A stretch of DNA of 64,000 bases from Blautia wexlerae (GCF_013300825.1 NZ_JAAIMY010000005.1:85790-149789); one strand, 5' to 3'; shown: positions 42,563 to 51,577, counted from the first letter of the stretch. The notes: generated by a model not told the origin, from the letters alone. A program made the numbers and translations.

Positions 42563-42606
42563 ATACCGCCATATTGATTGTGATAAGTCAATATGGCGGT
42601 ACTTTT
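42563..42606. terminator. Bidirectional terminator
   Basis: A 14-bp perfect stem TACCGCCATATTGA / TCAATATGGCGGTA (42564-42577, 42588-42601), T-rich on both sides. It ends the SEDS gene and the truncated Rpn gene. Confidence 0.9.
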
Positions 42607-42611
42607 ATCCG

Positions 42612-43004
42612 TCAATTGTCAGGAGTAATTGTCTTGCGGTATTTTTCACGTTTATCTGTTGGAACTTCCAGGGCGTTCATTGCCTGGTCAATTGTCAGGT
42701 TCATATTTTTCATAAGTTTTTTAATGGAGTCGGTTTCTTTGAGTTCCATGCCCTCATCCATTAACATCTGTCCAAGTCTGGTCATGCGCATTACCTCCTT
42801 AATTTCGTCTAACTCAGTTCTGTCTAAGAACTTGTCAGCCAGTGTATACAACATTGCGGTTGCCTTTTCAGCACTCAGCTCAATATTGGGCTTTGCCAGA
42901 CGAATTGCTTCTTTAAACATATCCTTGCGGCTCATTTTTCCGGACATCAATGGTGTCAGGGAAAGAGCTGCGTAATCATCTTCCGTAAAAGCTTCACCGT
43001 TATC
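42612..43004 (-). pseudogene. 5'-truncated Rpn-family nuclease/transposase-like gene
   Basis: The open frame on the minus strand runs from a TAG (43005-43007) through EDDYAALSLTPLMSGKMSRKD, MRMTRLGQMLMDEGMELKE to EVPTDKREKYRKTI. These are the C-terminal parts of PD-(D/E)XK Rpn recombination-promoting nucleases; the ~200-residue catalytic domain is missing. An internal ATG at 42947 would give 111 residues but has no clear role. It is most simply a remnant. Confidence 0.72.
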
Positions 43005-43374
43005 CTACTTCTGCTTTAATTATTAAGTATAGTCCTCATTCGTGCCTTGAAAATGTCTTCGGCTGTTCTTTTGGCTTTTATCATTTGTAAGGATTTCCGC
43101 TTGTCCTCCTTTATATGCCTATTTTATCAGAATATACTTCGTTTCTCCAGTCAGAAATTGTGAAAAGACGGCGAAAAGACAGATAGACTTTTCGACAGCA
43201 TATTGATTACTCTGAAAAAAGTGGAAGATATAAGTCTATATCCTGGCTGCGAAGTGACAGTTAATAATATGGATAACTTACACAAAAGATGTGTTCATTT
43301 ATAATAGAAAAATAGATGAAGATGTGTTATGCTCCTGTTAGTAGATAAAAATCTGGTTTAAGGAGGACACAACA
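43005..43374. other. 370-bp region without a clear gene; promoter of the LUD gene
   Basis: On the minus strand GGAGGACAAG precedes a 22-codon frame (MIKAKRTAEDIFKARMRTIL) ending just before the Rpn remnant, perhaps part of the decayed gene. On the plus strand -35 TTACAC (43278-43283), 16-nt spacer and -10 TATAAT (43300-43305) form a plausible promoter for the LUD gene. Nothing else is recognised. Confidence 0.5.
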
Positions 43375-44001
43375 ATGGATGCAAACATGAAAAAAAGAAA
43401 TGAACTTTTGGCAAAAACAGTGATCAAGGGACTGGAATCCCGCAATATGTCCGGGTATTATGCACAAGATAAAGAAGCAGCATTAAAGCAGGCCCTGGAA
43501 CTGATCCCAAACGGAAGCACGATCGCCATGGGCGGATGCATGAGTGCACATGAGATCGGTCTGGTCAAAGCTTTGCAGGATGGAGATTATAATTATATTG
43601 ACCGCGCAAAGCTTGAACCTCGTGAGGGACTTATGGCAGCCTATGATGCAGATTTCTTTTTATCCAGTGCCAATGCAGTCACAGATGATGGCGTCCTTGT
43701 CAATATTGACGGCAATTCCAACCGTGTATCCTGCATTGCCTAGGGCCCGAAAAAAGTAATCTTTATTGTAGGTATAAACAAAGTCTGTCCGGATCTTGAC
43801 AGCGCAATGAAGCGTGCCAGAAATGTAGCAGCTACAGCTAATGCACAGAGATTTGATATCAAAACTCCATGTAAGGAAACCGGAAAATGCTTTGACTGCA
43901 AATCTCCGGATACCATCTGCTGTCAGTTCCTGATCACCAGATATTCCAGACATAAAGACAGAATCCATGTGATTCTGGTAAATGACACACTTGGGATGTA
44001 A
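43375..44001 (+). pseudogene. LUD-domain protein gene interrupted by one in-frame amber codon
   Basis: The frame encodes 122 residues to TAG at 43741-43743, then continues unchanged for 85 codons to TAA-less context ending at TAA 43999-44001. Before the stop: GSTIAMGGCMSAHEIGL and DGVLVNIDGNSNRVSCIA; after it: GPKKVIFIVGINKVCPDLDSA, NAQRFDIKTPCKETGKC and CKSPDTICC. Together these make a normal 208-residue LUD (DUF162, LutC/YkgG-like) protein. Family members usually have an aromatic residue before GPKK, so a single TAT/TAC to TAG change explains the break. An AAGGAGG site precedes the ATG. It could be a fresh pseudogene, a sequencing error or read-through. Confidence 0.85.
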
Positions 44002-44058
44002 CCAAATCAAGTAAGTCCCCGGCTTCGATTACGAATATCGGATTGCCCCCGAATAATA

Positions 44059-44110
44059 AAAAGAACAGTCTCATTGACGTATAATAAGTCAGAGGGGCTG
44101 TTCTTTTTTG
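44059..44110 (+). terminator. Intrinsic terminator after the LUD gene
   Basis: AAAAGAACAG-TCTCATTGAC pairs with GTCAGAGGGGCTGTTCTTTT with a few mismatches, ending in TTTTTT. An ATCAAGTAAGTCCCC repeat block (44007-44021) lies just before it. Confidence 0.82.
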
Positions 44111-44239
44111 GAAAATAATAGGTCTGAAAAAGTCAATATCTGTATCATGTAAATCAATTCCGGAATGGTTTCTGATATAGAATTCTAATATAATATCCAT
44201 GCGGCAGAAGGATAACCATATAAAAGAACAGATACAGGT

Positions 44240-44403
44240 TAGAGCGTGTCTGAAAAATCATTCCCGCAATCTGCACGCCCCACTTTGCGGGATATTTCAC
44301 CCGAATTCAGTTGCCGTAGCCCGCTACGGCGCCCTCATCCGGGCAAAATATCCCACAAATTGTGACGCACATCTTGCAGAAAGCCTTTTTCAGACACGCT
44401 CTA
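44240..44403. mobile_element. 164-bp MITE with 18-bp perfect terminal inverted repeats
   Basis: TAGAGCGTGTCTGAAAAA (44240-44257) and its exact complement (44386-44403) bound a segment that is itself an imperfect palindrome (GGGATATTTCACCCG against CGGGCAAAATATCCC). It has no coding capacity. The terminal TA on both sides fits a TA target duplication as made by IS630/Tc1-mariner transposases. Its right end supplies the stop codon of the AraC-type gene. Confidence 0.85.
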
Positions 44404-45306
44404 GCACTTTTGCAGCTTAAGAGAATTGTATTCACCGGGATTGCATCCGAATTGTCTGTGGAATGCCCGGGCAAAACGGCTGGCGTTGCTGAAGCCTGTC
44501 ATATCTGCAATCTGGATCATAGAATACTGGCAGCTTTGAACCAGAGGCAGACTTTGGTTGACACGATATTCTTCCAGATAGCCGGTAATTGTCTTTCCGG
44601 TCATTTTTTTGAACAGGCGGCAGCAGACCTCTCTGGACAGATGAACCTGGTCTGCCAGTTCCTGCAGAGAGATTACGGATTCAAAATGCGTATTAAGATA
44701 ATCCAGCATTTGTTCCAGCCTTTCCAGTTCCAGCTGGTTGGCCGGAATAAATTTTGCAAGATCATTCTGGTGTTCGTAGAGAATCATACCGAAAATTTCA
44801 CAGAGAAGCCCCTTAATCTTCAACTCATAACAGAAGGTCTTCTGATCAAAGAGGTCTTCTGTTTCATTGAGCTTTTGAATCACAGTCCGGGTGCATGAGT
44901 TTCCGGAAGTAAGAAGGATGCAGGGGACAGAAGAATTCTGGAGAAAAGGGCGAAAACATCTGCGTTCCACATCACTTCCGTATTCGCCGCATATGAAATC
45001 CGGACGTGCCAGAAAGGTACTGTATCTGGCATGATCATTATTAGGTGAGTGACAGCTATGGGGTACATTTCGGTTCAGAAGAAGAACATCTCCAGGTTTT
45101 ACAGTATAGCTTTTCTGATACACCTGATAGATAGCTTCCCCTTCTTTGGGAAGACTGATCTCCAGGTCATTGTGCCAGTGGATAGGTACACTTTTTCCCT
45201 CAAATGCCCACAGGTCATCATGATTAACGGTCATGGGAAAACCGACAGTTCCATGTTCACAAAGTTCGCGATTGGTTTCATCTACAAGAATTTTACGCAT
45301 AGCCAT
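44401..45306 (-). CDS. AraC-family transcriptional regulator with cupin sensor
   Basis: A 301-residue regulator. The N-terminal ~150 residues contain a cupin-like fold (VPIHWHNDLEISLPKEGEA, VKPGDVLLLNRNVPHSC). The last ~100 residues are two AraC helix-turn-helix motifs: SLQELADQVHLSREVCCRLFKKMTG and IADMTGFSNASRFARAFHRQFG. The gene is divergent from the MATE transporter, its likely target. GGAGAA precedes ATG 45306. The stop TAG (complement of 44401-44403) is formed by the end of the MITE, so the original C-terminus may have been a little different. Confidence 0.9.
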   Translation of the reverse strand: MAMRKILVDETNRELCEHGTVGFPMTVNHDDLWAFEGKSVPIHWHNDLEISLPKEGEAIYQVYQKSYTVKPGDVLLLNRNVPHSCHSPNNDHARYSTFLARPDFICGEYGSDVERRCFRPFLQNSSVPCILLTSGNSCTRTVIQKLNETEDLFDQKTFCYELKIKGLLCEIFGMILYEHQNDLAKFIPANQLELERLEQMLDYLNTHFESVISLQELADQVHLSREVCCRLFKKMTGKTITGYLEEYRVNQSLPLVQSCQYSMIQIADMTGFSNASRFARAFHRQFGCNPGEYNSLKLQKC

Positions 45307-45475
45307 ATTACAGTTCTCCGATTTTATTATATGTACGCTGTGATGAATTGCTTACAGAAGCATGAGCATCAATACGATCTGACAATTTATCACAGGATAT
45401 ATTCATTTACAATGCTTGTTATAACCACAATTATAACGTTGGTGTGCACATCGTGCAAGGAGAGGAGTAAGAAAC

Positions 45476-46834
45476 ATGGCAAGATCAAAAGAGATGGATC
45501 TGACTACAGGCAATCCGTTCCGGTCACTGCTGAAATTTGCGATTCCTGTAATTCTGGGAAATCTGTTTCAGCTTTTTTATACACTGGCGGACTCTGTGAT
45601 CGTAGGAAAAACGCTGGGAGCAGACTCCCTGGCAGCAGTAGGTTCCACCAGTATTATTATTTATTTTGTATTCTGTTTTATTAATGGATTCACAGGTGGG
45701 TTTGGTATCTGTCTGGGACAGAAATGCGGGGCAAAGGATGAAAAAGGAATTCGCAAGAGCGTTGCGGTTTCCACACTTCTGAGTATTGCCTTTACAGTAG
45801 TACTGACACTGATCTGCTGTCTGCTTTCTCATCAGATTCTGCGCTGGATGCAGATTCCTGCTGATATTTCCGGTGAAGCATACGACTATATGTTTGTGGT
45901 TTTACTTGGTACAGGTGCTACCGTTTTCTACAACATGATCTCAAATATGCTCCGCGCATTGGGAGACAGTAAAACACCACTGTATTTCTTGGTATTTTCA
46001 TCTGTATTAAATATTTTTCTTGATATTCTGTTTATTGTACCATTTCATATGGGGGTGGCCGGTGCTGCATGGGCGACTATTCTGTCACAGTTTTTTTCGG
46101 CAGTGCTGAGTCTGGTAGTGGGATTAAAAAATTTCCCAATCCTGCATCTGCACAGAGAAGATTTTACAGATTTAAAGGATACCGCAATTTTGCATTTAAA
46201 GACCGGATTTCCTATGGGATTCCAGATGTCTGTCATGTGTATCGGACAGCTTGCCATGCAGGCAGTGGTAAACTCACTGGGTACTGCAGCAGTTGCAGGA
46301 TATACCGCAGCATCGAAAGCAGATCAGCTTTCTGTACTGGTAAACAATGCAATGATGACCGCAATTTCCAACTATGTAGCTCAGAACTTTGGTGCAGGCA
46401 GATGGGACCGTATCCGTCAGGGCGTGCGCGCCTGCCTGATCCAGACAGAAGCATTTAACCTGATCATGTGTATTGGAATTCTGCTGCTGAGACATCCGAT
46501 TGTAAGAATGTTTCTCTCAGATTCCACAAAAGAAATCTATCACTATTCAGATATGTATCTGACGATTGTAGCTCCCTTTTACTTTGTGCTTGGGCTGTTG
46601 GCAGTATATCGTACATCCATCCAGAGCATGCAGAATGGCAAAGCACCTTTTGCTGCATGTATGATTGAATTGGTTATGCGAATCGCTGCAACAGTAGGTC
46701 TTTCCGGAATCATTGGATATACATCTGTATGTATTGCCAGCCCAATGGCGTGGATCGGAGCCTGTGCACTTCTGATCCCGGTTTACTATAAGATGATGAA
46801 AGGAAATTGTGCAGTATTACTGAGAACGGAGTGA
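45476..46834 (+). CDS. MATE-family efflux transporter
   Basis: A 452-residue transporter with twelve helices in two halves. GNPFRSLLKFAIPVILGNLFQ opens the protein, ADSVIVGKTLGADSLAAVG is the conserved helix 2 region and LRALGDSKTPLYF the typical loop of the first half; TAASKADQLSVLVNNAM belongs to the second half. Such proteins export drugs or metabolites with Na+ or H+. It is divergent from the AraC regulator across a 169-bp gap. Substrate unknown. AAGGAGAGG precedes the start. Confidence 0.93.
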   Translation: MARSKEMDLTTGNPFRSLLKFAIPVILGNLFQLFYTLADSVIVGKTLGADSLAAVGSTSIIIYFVFCFINGFTGGFGICLGQKCGAKDEKGIRKSVAVSTLLSIAFTVVLTLICCLLSHQILRWMQIPADISGEAYDYMFVVLLGTGATVFYNMISNMLRALGDSKTPLYFLVFSSVLNIFLDILFIVPFHMGVAGAAWATILSQFFSAVLSLVVGLKNFPILHLHREDFTDLKDTAILHLKTGFPMGFQMSVMCIGQLAMQAVVNSLGTAAVAGYTAASKADQLSVLVNNAMMTAISNYVAQNFGAGRWDRIRQGVRACLIQTEAFNLIMCIGILLLRHPIVRMFLSDSTKEIYHYSDMYLTIVAPFYFVLGLLAVYRTSIQSMQNGKAPFAACMIELVMRIAATVGLSGIIGYTSVCIASPMAWIGACALLIPVYYKMMKGNCAVLLRTE

Positions 46835-46959
46835 CGAGTACGAGTAACAAGATTTTGAGATAACAGCCGCAAGGTGACACTTTACAATGGAAAAACGGAT
46901 AAAAATGTGCTATGCTATCTATCAACAGACAGAAATCCGTTGATTAAGGAGAGTGAATT

Positions 46960-47406
46960 ATGCGTTTTGTAATTCGGAGAGTAATGCATTCAAAAGTGAC
47001 AATTAATGGTGAAGTACGAGGTCAGATAGGCAAGGGCTTTATGGTTCTTATCGGAGTAGGAGAAGAAGATACCGTTGAAATCGCAGATAAAATGATTCAT
47101 AAAACGGTTAATATGCGTATTTTCGAAGATGAAAACGGTAAGACAAACCTTGGCCTGAAGGAGGTGGGCGGAAGTCTTCTGCTTATTTCCCAGTTCACAT
47201 TATATGCTGACTGTAAAAGAGGAAACAGACCTTCCTTTATAAGAGCAGGGGCTCCTGATATGGCTGAAAATCTGTACAAATACATAATTGCCAGATGCAA
47301 AGAACACATTGATATTGTCGAGCAGGGAGAATTTGGGGCAGATATGAAAGTGGAGCTTGTGAATGACGGTCCCTTTACAGTCATATTGGACAGTAATGAA
47401 TTATAA
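46960..47406 (+). CDS. dtd: D-aminoacyl-tRNA deacylase
   Basis: A 148-residue proofreading enzyme that removes D-amino acids from tRNA. The N-terminal [15 protein letters not shown], the active-site [17 protein letters not shown] and the cross-subunit motif [11 protein letters not shown] (family form Nx(G)PxT) are present at their usual places. AAGGAGAG precedes the ATG. It is followed after ~130 bases by proC on the same strand. Confidence 0.96.
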   Translation: MRFVIRRVMHSKVTINGEVRGQIGKGFMVLIGVGEEDTVEIADKMIHKTVNMRIFEDENGKTNLGLKEVGGSLLLISQFTLYADCKRGNRPSFIRAGAPDMAENLYKYIIARCKEHIDIVEQGEFGADMKVELVNDGPFTVILDSNEL

Positions 47407-47538
47407 TTATCTGTAACTGTTCAGTATTTTACGGTAGATTGCCGGATGATTATCATTATCTATAACAAGAAAAAGATATGAAAAAAGCAATTATAAATTA
47501 TCAGAAAACAACAGGAATTGCAAGAGAGGAGCAGATTT

Positions 47539-48333
47539 ATGAAAATCGGATTTATCGGATGCGGAAATATGGCTTCTGCCATGATCAGTGGTATGCTGAA
47601 AAAGGGACTTTATAAAAAAGATGAGATTATTGTTTCCAATCTTACAGAAGAAGGAAGCAAACGAAGCAGAGAAAAGCTGGGAGTGGTTACAACCCTGGAT
47701 AACCATGAAGTGGTAAAAAACACAAAACTGGTTTTCCTGGCAGTGAAACCACAGTTTTATGAAGAAGTGCTGAATGAAGTAAAAGGTGAACTGACACCGG
47801 AACACACAGTCGTAGGTATTGCACCGGGGAAAACTCTTGCCTGGTTAGAAGAAAAATGTGGACAGCCTCTGAAAGTGGTAAGAATGATGCCGAATACTCC
47901 TGCTCAGGTTGGTGAGGGGATGACAGGCATATGTGCCAATGAGAAAGTATCGGCAGAAGAACTGGCTCAGATCTGTGAGATCACAGACAGCTTTGGACGT
48001 ACAGAAGTAGTTCCGGAGCGTCTGATGGACGCAGTAAGTGCTGTAAGCGGATGTTCACCTGCATATGTTTTTATGTTCATAGAAGCAATGGCAGATGCTG
48101 CGGTAGCCCAGGGAATGCCAAGAAAACAGGCTTATCAGTTTGCTGCACAGGCTTTACTTGGAAGCGCAAAAATGGTACTGGAAACAGGCATGCATCCGGG
48201 AGAACTGAAGGATATGGTATGTTCACCGGCCGGAAGTACCATTGAGGGAGTAAGAATCCTGGAACAGAATGGATTCAGAAGTGCTGTTTTTGAAGCTCTG
48301 AATGGAGCTGCTGAAAAAGGTAAAAAGATGTAA
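47539..48333 (+). CDS. proC: Pyrroline-5-carboxylate reductase
   Basis: A 264-residue enzyme for the last step of proline synthesis, NAD(P)H-dependent reduction of pyrroline-5-carboxylate. The Rossmann motif GFIGCGNMASAM is at the N-terminus, VRMMPNTPAQVGEGMTG in the middle and SPAGSTIEGVRILEQNGFR near the C-terminus. ATG 47539 is set by AGAGGAG; an in-frame ATG-less extension from 47518 is not needed. A strong terminator follows. Confidence 0.97.
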   Translation: MKIGFIGCGNMASAMISGMLKKGLYKKDEIIVSNLTEEGSKRSREKLGVVTTLDNHEVVKNTKLVFLAVKPQFYEEVLNEVKGELTPEHTVVGIAPGKTLAWLEEKCGQPLKVVRMMPNTPAQVGEGMTGICANEKVSAEELAQICEITDSFGRTEVVPERLMDAVSAVSGCSPAYVFMFIEAMADAAVAQGMPRKQAYQFAAQALLGSAKMVLETGMHPGELKDMVCSPAGSTIEGVRILEQNGFRSAVFEALNGAAEKGKKM

Positions 48334-48356
48334 TCTTAGTTATATATAAGAGGGAC

Positions 48357-48416
48357 GCTCCGAAATATTGTTCTGCAAAGCATATTCACAGAACAATATT
48401 TCGGAGCTGTTTTATT
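48357..48416. terminator. Strong terminator between proC and the CYTH gene
   Basis: A 19-bp perfect stem starting GCTCCGAAATATTG (48357-48375) with its complement ending at 48407, followed by TGTTTTATTTTAT. It separates two convergent genes. Confidence 0.92.
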
Positions 48417-48419
48417 TTA

Positions 48420-48875
48420 TTATAAATTCCCCTGACTCAGATGACTGTTGTGGTATTTACCGGAGTTCGTAACATCTTCTCCAAACCATACAGGTGGATT
48501 ATAACTGAGCGCCTGTTCTTCAGAAGAAAATTCCACTTCTGCGAGATAGAGTCCTTCATAAGGAGCATCAAATACATCCAGTTCAATGGTGAGTCTATCT
48601 TTTTCCGGGATAAGATAGCGAGTTTTGGAAATGAGGATTCCGTCAGCTTTTGGACGCATATGTTCATAGGATTCTTTTGTAAGTGGAAGATTATATTCTT
48701 CACGGGTCATAAGACCTTTGGATTTATAGGTGAGATAGTAGTTATCATCCTCTTTGCGGATACGGACTACCGGTGCGGTGGATAAATAGCCCTGTTCCAG
48801 CTTATGATGTGGATAAGCATCAAGATCTGTTGGCAGATTTTCTTTGGATATTAAAAATTTACGTTCGATTTCCAT
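48420..48875 (-). CDS. CYTH-domain protein (triphosphate tunnel metalloenzyme)
   Basis: A 151-residue protein. The diagnostic ExExK motif is MEIERKFL at the N-terminus; QGYLSTAPVVRIRKEDDNYYLTYKS and ELDVFDAPYEGLYLAEVEF supply the other charged tunnel residues. Small bacterial CYTH proteins hydrolyse inorganic triphosphate or related compounds. GGAGGAAAT lies before the start. It stands alone, with no obvious partner. Confidence 0.92.
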   Translation of the reverse strand: MEIERKFLISKENLPTDLDAYPHHKLEQGYLSTAPVVRIRKEDDNYYLTYKSKGLMTREEYNLPLTKESYEHMRPKADGILISKTRYLIPEKDRLTIELDVFDAPYEGLYLAEVEFSSEEQALSYNPPVWFGEDVTNSGKYHNSHLSQGNL

Positions 48876-49016
48876 TTAAATTTCCTCCATTGAGTTAAAA
48901 TGTGTCAATCCTTTAGTTTGTGCTATAATGATAATAGCATAGACAGAAAGACAATAAAATAAAAAAATTTTGTGATAAAGAAAATAAGAAGAAGCATGGG
49001 ACAGGAGGAAAAATAT

Positions 49017-50513
49017 ATGGATGAATACATAAAAGAAATATCAGAAAAAATTGAAGATAAAAAAGAATATTATGCCGAAATCAGCGATAAAATCTGGAAG
49101 TTTGCAGAGCCCAGATTTCAGGAATATAAATCTTCTGAATTACTTCAGCAGTCATTAAAGAAAGAGGGATTTTCCATAAAATCAAATCTGGCAGGAGAGG
49201 AAACAGCATTTATTGCAGAATACGGTTCCGGAAAACCGGTTATAGGATTTCTTGGCGAATTTGATGCCCTGCCGGGACTTTCGCAGAAAGCAGATACTAC
49301 CGAGAGAATCCCGGAAGAAAAAGCATCAGATTCAAAATATGAAAGCGTGCCGGAAAGAGAAAAGAAACAAAATCCAGGTTCAGGATATACTGATAATTGT
49401 GGCCATGGCTGCGGTCATCAGCTTATCGGAACAGGCACCCTTGCCGCCGTCATAGCATTAAAAGACTTCATGAAAGCACACAACCTGAAAGGAACAATCC
49501 GCTACTACGGCTGCCCAGCCGAAGAAAACGCAGGCGGCAAAGCATTCCTTGTACGTGACGGCTATTTCAATGACTGCGACCTCGCCCTCTGCTGGCACCC
49601 GGAGCAGGGACGACGTGCATGCTACGGAAGCACAAAGGCAAACTTCAGAGTCTTCTTCACATTCCACGGAACCCCGGCACACGCCTCCATGTGCCCGGAA
49701 TTGGGCCGTTCCGCACTGGATGCAGTAGAATTAATGGACGTAGGCGTAAACTACATGCGTGAACACATGATAGACGAAGCCAGAATCCACTATGCCATCA
49801 CCGACACAGGCGGAGATGCCCCAAACGTAGTCCAGTCCAGAGCCCAGGTACTCTACGCCATCCGCGCCCCGAAGATCACTCAGGTAAAAGAACTCTACAA
49901 CCGCGTATGTAATATAGCCAAAGGCGCCGCCCTCATGACCGAAACTACCGTAGAAATCCGTCAGGTGGCTGCCTATTCCAATTTAATCTCCAGTAAAATC
50001 CTTGCAGACCATATGAACACCTACCTGGAAAAACTTGGCCCGATTCCATATACAGAACAGGAATACGCCTACGCCCGGAACTTCCAGCGAGCCCTCTCAG
50101 ACCAGGACAAAAAACAACTTCCGATCATCGCACGGGACTATTTCGGACCAAAAGCATCCGAAGCCATGAAGACCTCGATCTTCGAACCAATCGCTTACCA
50201 GAACCTGTACAGCGACCTCAAATACTCCACCGATGTAGGCGATGTAAGCTGGATTGTCCCCACCGTCCACCTCAACATCCCCACATTCGCCGCAGGAACC
50301 GCCCTTCACTCCTGGCAGGCAGTAGCTCAGGGCAAATCAGCTATCGCACATAAAGGAATGCTCTATGCCGCCAAAATCATGGCCCTCACCGCCCTGGATT
50401 TTCTCCAAAATCCAGAACTGGTAACTGAAGCCAGGAAAGAACTGACAGAAACATTAGACGGAGAAACATATCCCAATCCATTGCCAAAAGACTTGAAACC
50501 AGAAATATGGTAG
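49017..50513 (+). CDS. M20 family amidohydrolase (AbgB-like)
   Basis: A 498-residue metallo-amidohydrolase of the aminobenzoyl-glutamate hydrolase type. Metal-binding residues occur in DNCGHGCGHQLIGTG, GCPAEENAGGKAF and CWHPEQGRRACYG; HGTPAHASMCPELGRSALDAVELM lies in the dimerisation domain and TALHSWQAVAQGKSAIAHKGM near the C-terminus. A charged ~30-residue insert (about 95-125) precedes the first metal motif. ATG 49017 follows AGGAGG. Up to about 49440 codons mostly end in A or T; after that C-ending codons dominate, an abrupt change within one gene. Confidence 0.9.
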   Translation: MDEYIKEISEKIEDKKEYYAEISDKIWKFAEPRFQEYKSSELLQQSLKKEGFSIKSNLAGEETAFIAEYGSGKPVIGFLGEFDALPGLSQKADTTERIPEEKASDSKYESVPEREKKQNPGSGYTDNCGHGCGHQLIGTGTLAAVIALKDFMKAHNLKGTIRYYGCPAEENAGGKAFLVRDGYFNDCDLALCWHPEQGRRACYGSTKANFRVFFTFHGTPAHASMCPELGRSALDAVELMDVGVNYMREHMIDEARIHYAITDTGGDAPNVVQSRAQVLYAIRAPKITQVKELYNRVCNIAKGAALMTETTVEIRQVAAYSNLISSKILADHMNTYLEKLGPIPYTEQEYAYARNFQRALSDQDKKQLPIIARDYFGPKASEAMKTSIFEPIAYQNLYSDLKYSTDVGDVSWIVPTVHLNIPTFAAGTALHSWQAVAQGKSAIAHKGMLYAAKIMALTALDFLQNPELVTEARKELTETLDGETYPNPLPKDLKPEIW

Positions 50514-50629
50514 AATGAAAAATTAATAAAAGGAGCTCAATAAACTAAAATAGTTTTCGATTATTTTGATTGTGGAGTATGGAAATATTTGCACCTAGAT
50601 TAATCAAAGCAACATTTTGCCAATTCCCA

Positions 50630-50844
50630 GCGCGAAGCCCTCTGTCTCCTGGGGTGAATTTGACGAGTCTTAGTAACTCTTAGGTCTGGGAAATCTGCGT
50701 TATGGAAAAGAATTGCAACGTGTCTGAGCGAAGTCTGCAACGGAGCGAGTTTTGCATTCTTTTCCATGCTTTTAGCAGATTTTCCAAACCTTAGAGTTAC
50801 TTAGGCTCACGAAACTGAACCCTAGGAGCCAGAGGGCTTCGCGC
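50630..50844. mobile_element. 215-bp palindromic element (MITE-like)
   Basis: The arms begin with GCGCGAAGCCCTCT (50630-50643) and end with its exact complement (50831-50844). Pairing continues inwards with few mismatches for about 90 bp each side (GTAACTCTTAGG / CTTAGAGTTAC, GGAAAAGAATTGC / GCATTCTTTTCC). No coding capacity. The whole 50514-50942 gap contains only this and the start of the DJ-1 gene. Confidence 0.82.
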
Positions 50845-50942
50845 GTCCCTGCTCAAAACTAAACAAACATTGTAACCATCCACAAAAAATGCTATAATCC
50901 ATTTCAGAAAAAAACAAAATAAAAAAACAGGAGGCACCCAAA

Positions 50943-51503
50943 ATGAGTAAAAAAGTATACATCTTCCTCGCCGACGGATTCGAAGACATTGAAGGCTTAA
51001 CCGTAGTAGACCTTCTTCGCCGCGCCGGAATCGACATCAAAACCGTATCTATCAAAGAAACCACCCGGATCCAGACATCCCACGGCATCACCATGCTCAC
51101 CGACGCCATATTCGCTGAAACCGACTTCGCCGACGCCGACATGCTCGTTCTTCCTGGAGGAATGCCAGGAACCAAATACCTTGCCGGTTACAAACCACTC
51201 ATCGACCTCCTGACAGACTTCAATAATAAAGGCAAAAAAATCGCAGCCATCTGCGCAGCTCCAAGCGTATTTTCCGGACTGGGATTCCTCAAAGGCCGCA
51301 AAGCAACTTCCTATCCGTCATTCATGGAAGTTCTCTCCAAAGATGGCGCAGTAACAAGTGAAGACAGCGTAGTAGTAGACGGAAACATAACCACCAGTCG
51401 CGGCCTGGGAACGGCTGTAGACTTCGCACTCTCCCTGATTTCACAGCTCGAAAACGAGGAAAAAGCAAAAGAAATCGCAGAATCTGTAGTTTACACACGT
51501 TAA
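50943..51503 (+). CDS. DJ-1/PfpI family protein
   Basis: A 186-residue protein of the DJ-1/YajL group. The conserved Glu lies in DGFEDIEGL, LVLPGGMPG follows and the reactive Cys sits in the nucleophile elbow AAICAAPSVFSGLG. Relatives act as chaperones, glyoxalases or redox sensors; the activity here is not decided by sequence. AGGAGGCACC precedes the ATG. Codons end in C more often than in neighbours such as tig, like the second half of the M20 gene upstream. Confidence 0.92.
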   Translation: MSKKVYIFLADGFEDIEGLTVVDLLRRAGIDIKTVSIKETTRIQTSHGITMLTDAIFAETDFADADMLVLPGGMPGTKYLAGYKPLIDLLTDFNNKGKKIAAICAAPSVFSGLGFLKGRKATSYPSFMEVLSKDGAVTSEDSVVVDGNITTSRGLGTAVDFALSLISQLENEEKAKEIAESVVYTR

Positions 51504-51539
51504 AACATCCCAAAACCCTTATTTTTATGCGAAAAAACA

Positions 51540-51577
51540 CTAGCACTTTTGGATTTTTTGTGCTATACTGCTACAAT
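51540..51577 (+). promoter_or_regulatory. tig promoter overlapped by a CIRCE-like palindrome
   Basis: -35 TTGGAT (51549-51554), 17-nt spacer, -10 TACAAT (51572-51577). CTAGCACTT-N9-TTGTGCTAT (51540-51566) has the exact 9-9-9 geometry of the HrcA operator TTAGCACTC-N9-GAGTGCTAA and matches it at 13 of 18 positions. The ~200-nt leader that follows contains a CTCCCGC...GGGAG hairpin. Confidence 0.5.

Noticed and set aside
43741..43743. Pyrrolysine at the TAG codon
   Set aside because: No pyl genes are seen and LUD proteins are not known pyrrolysine users; a nonsense mutation is simpler.
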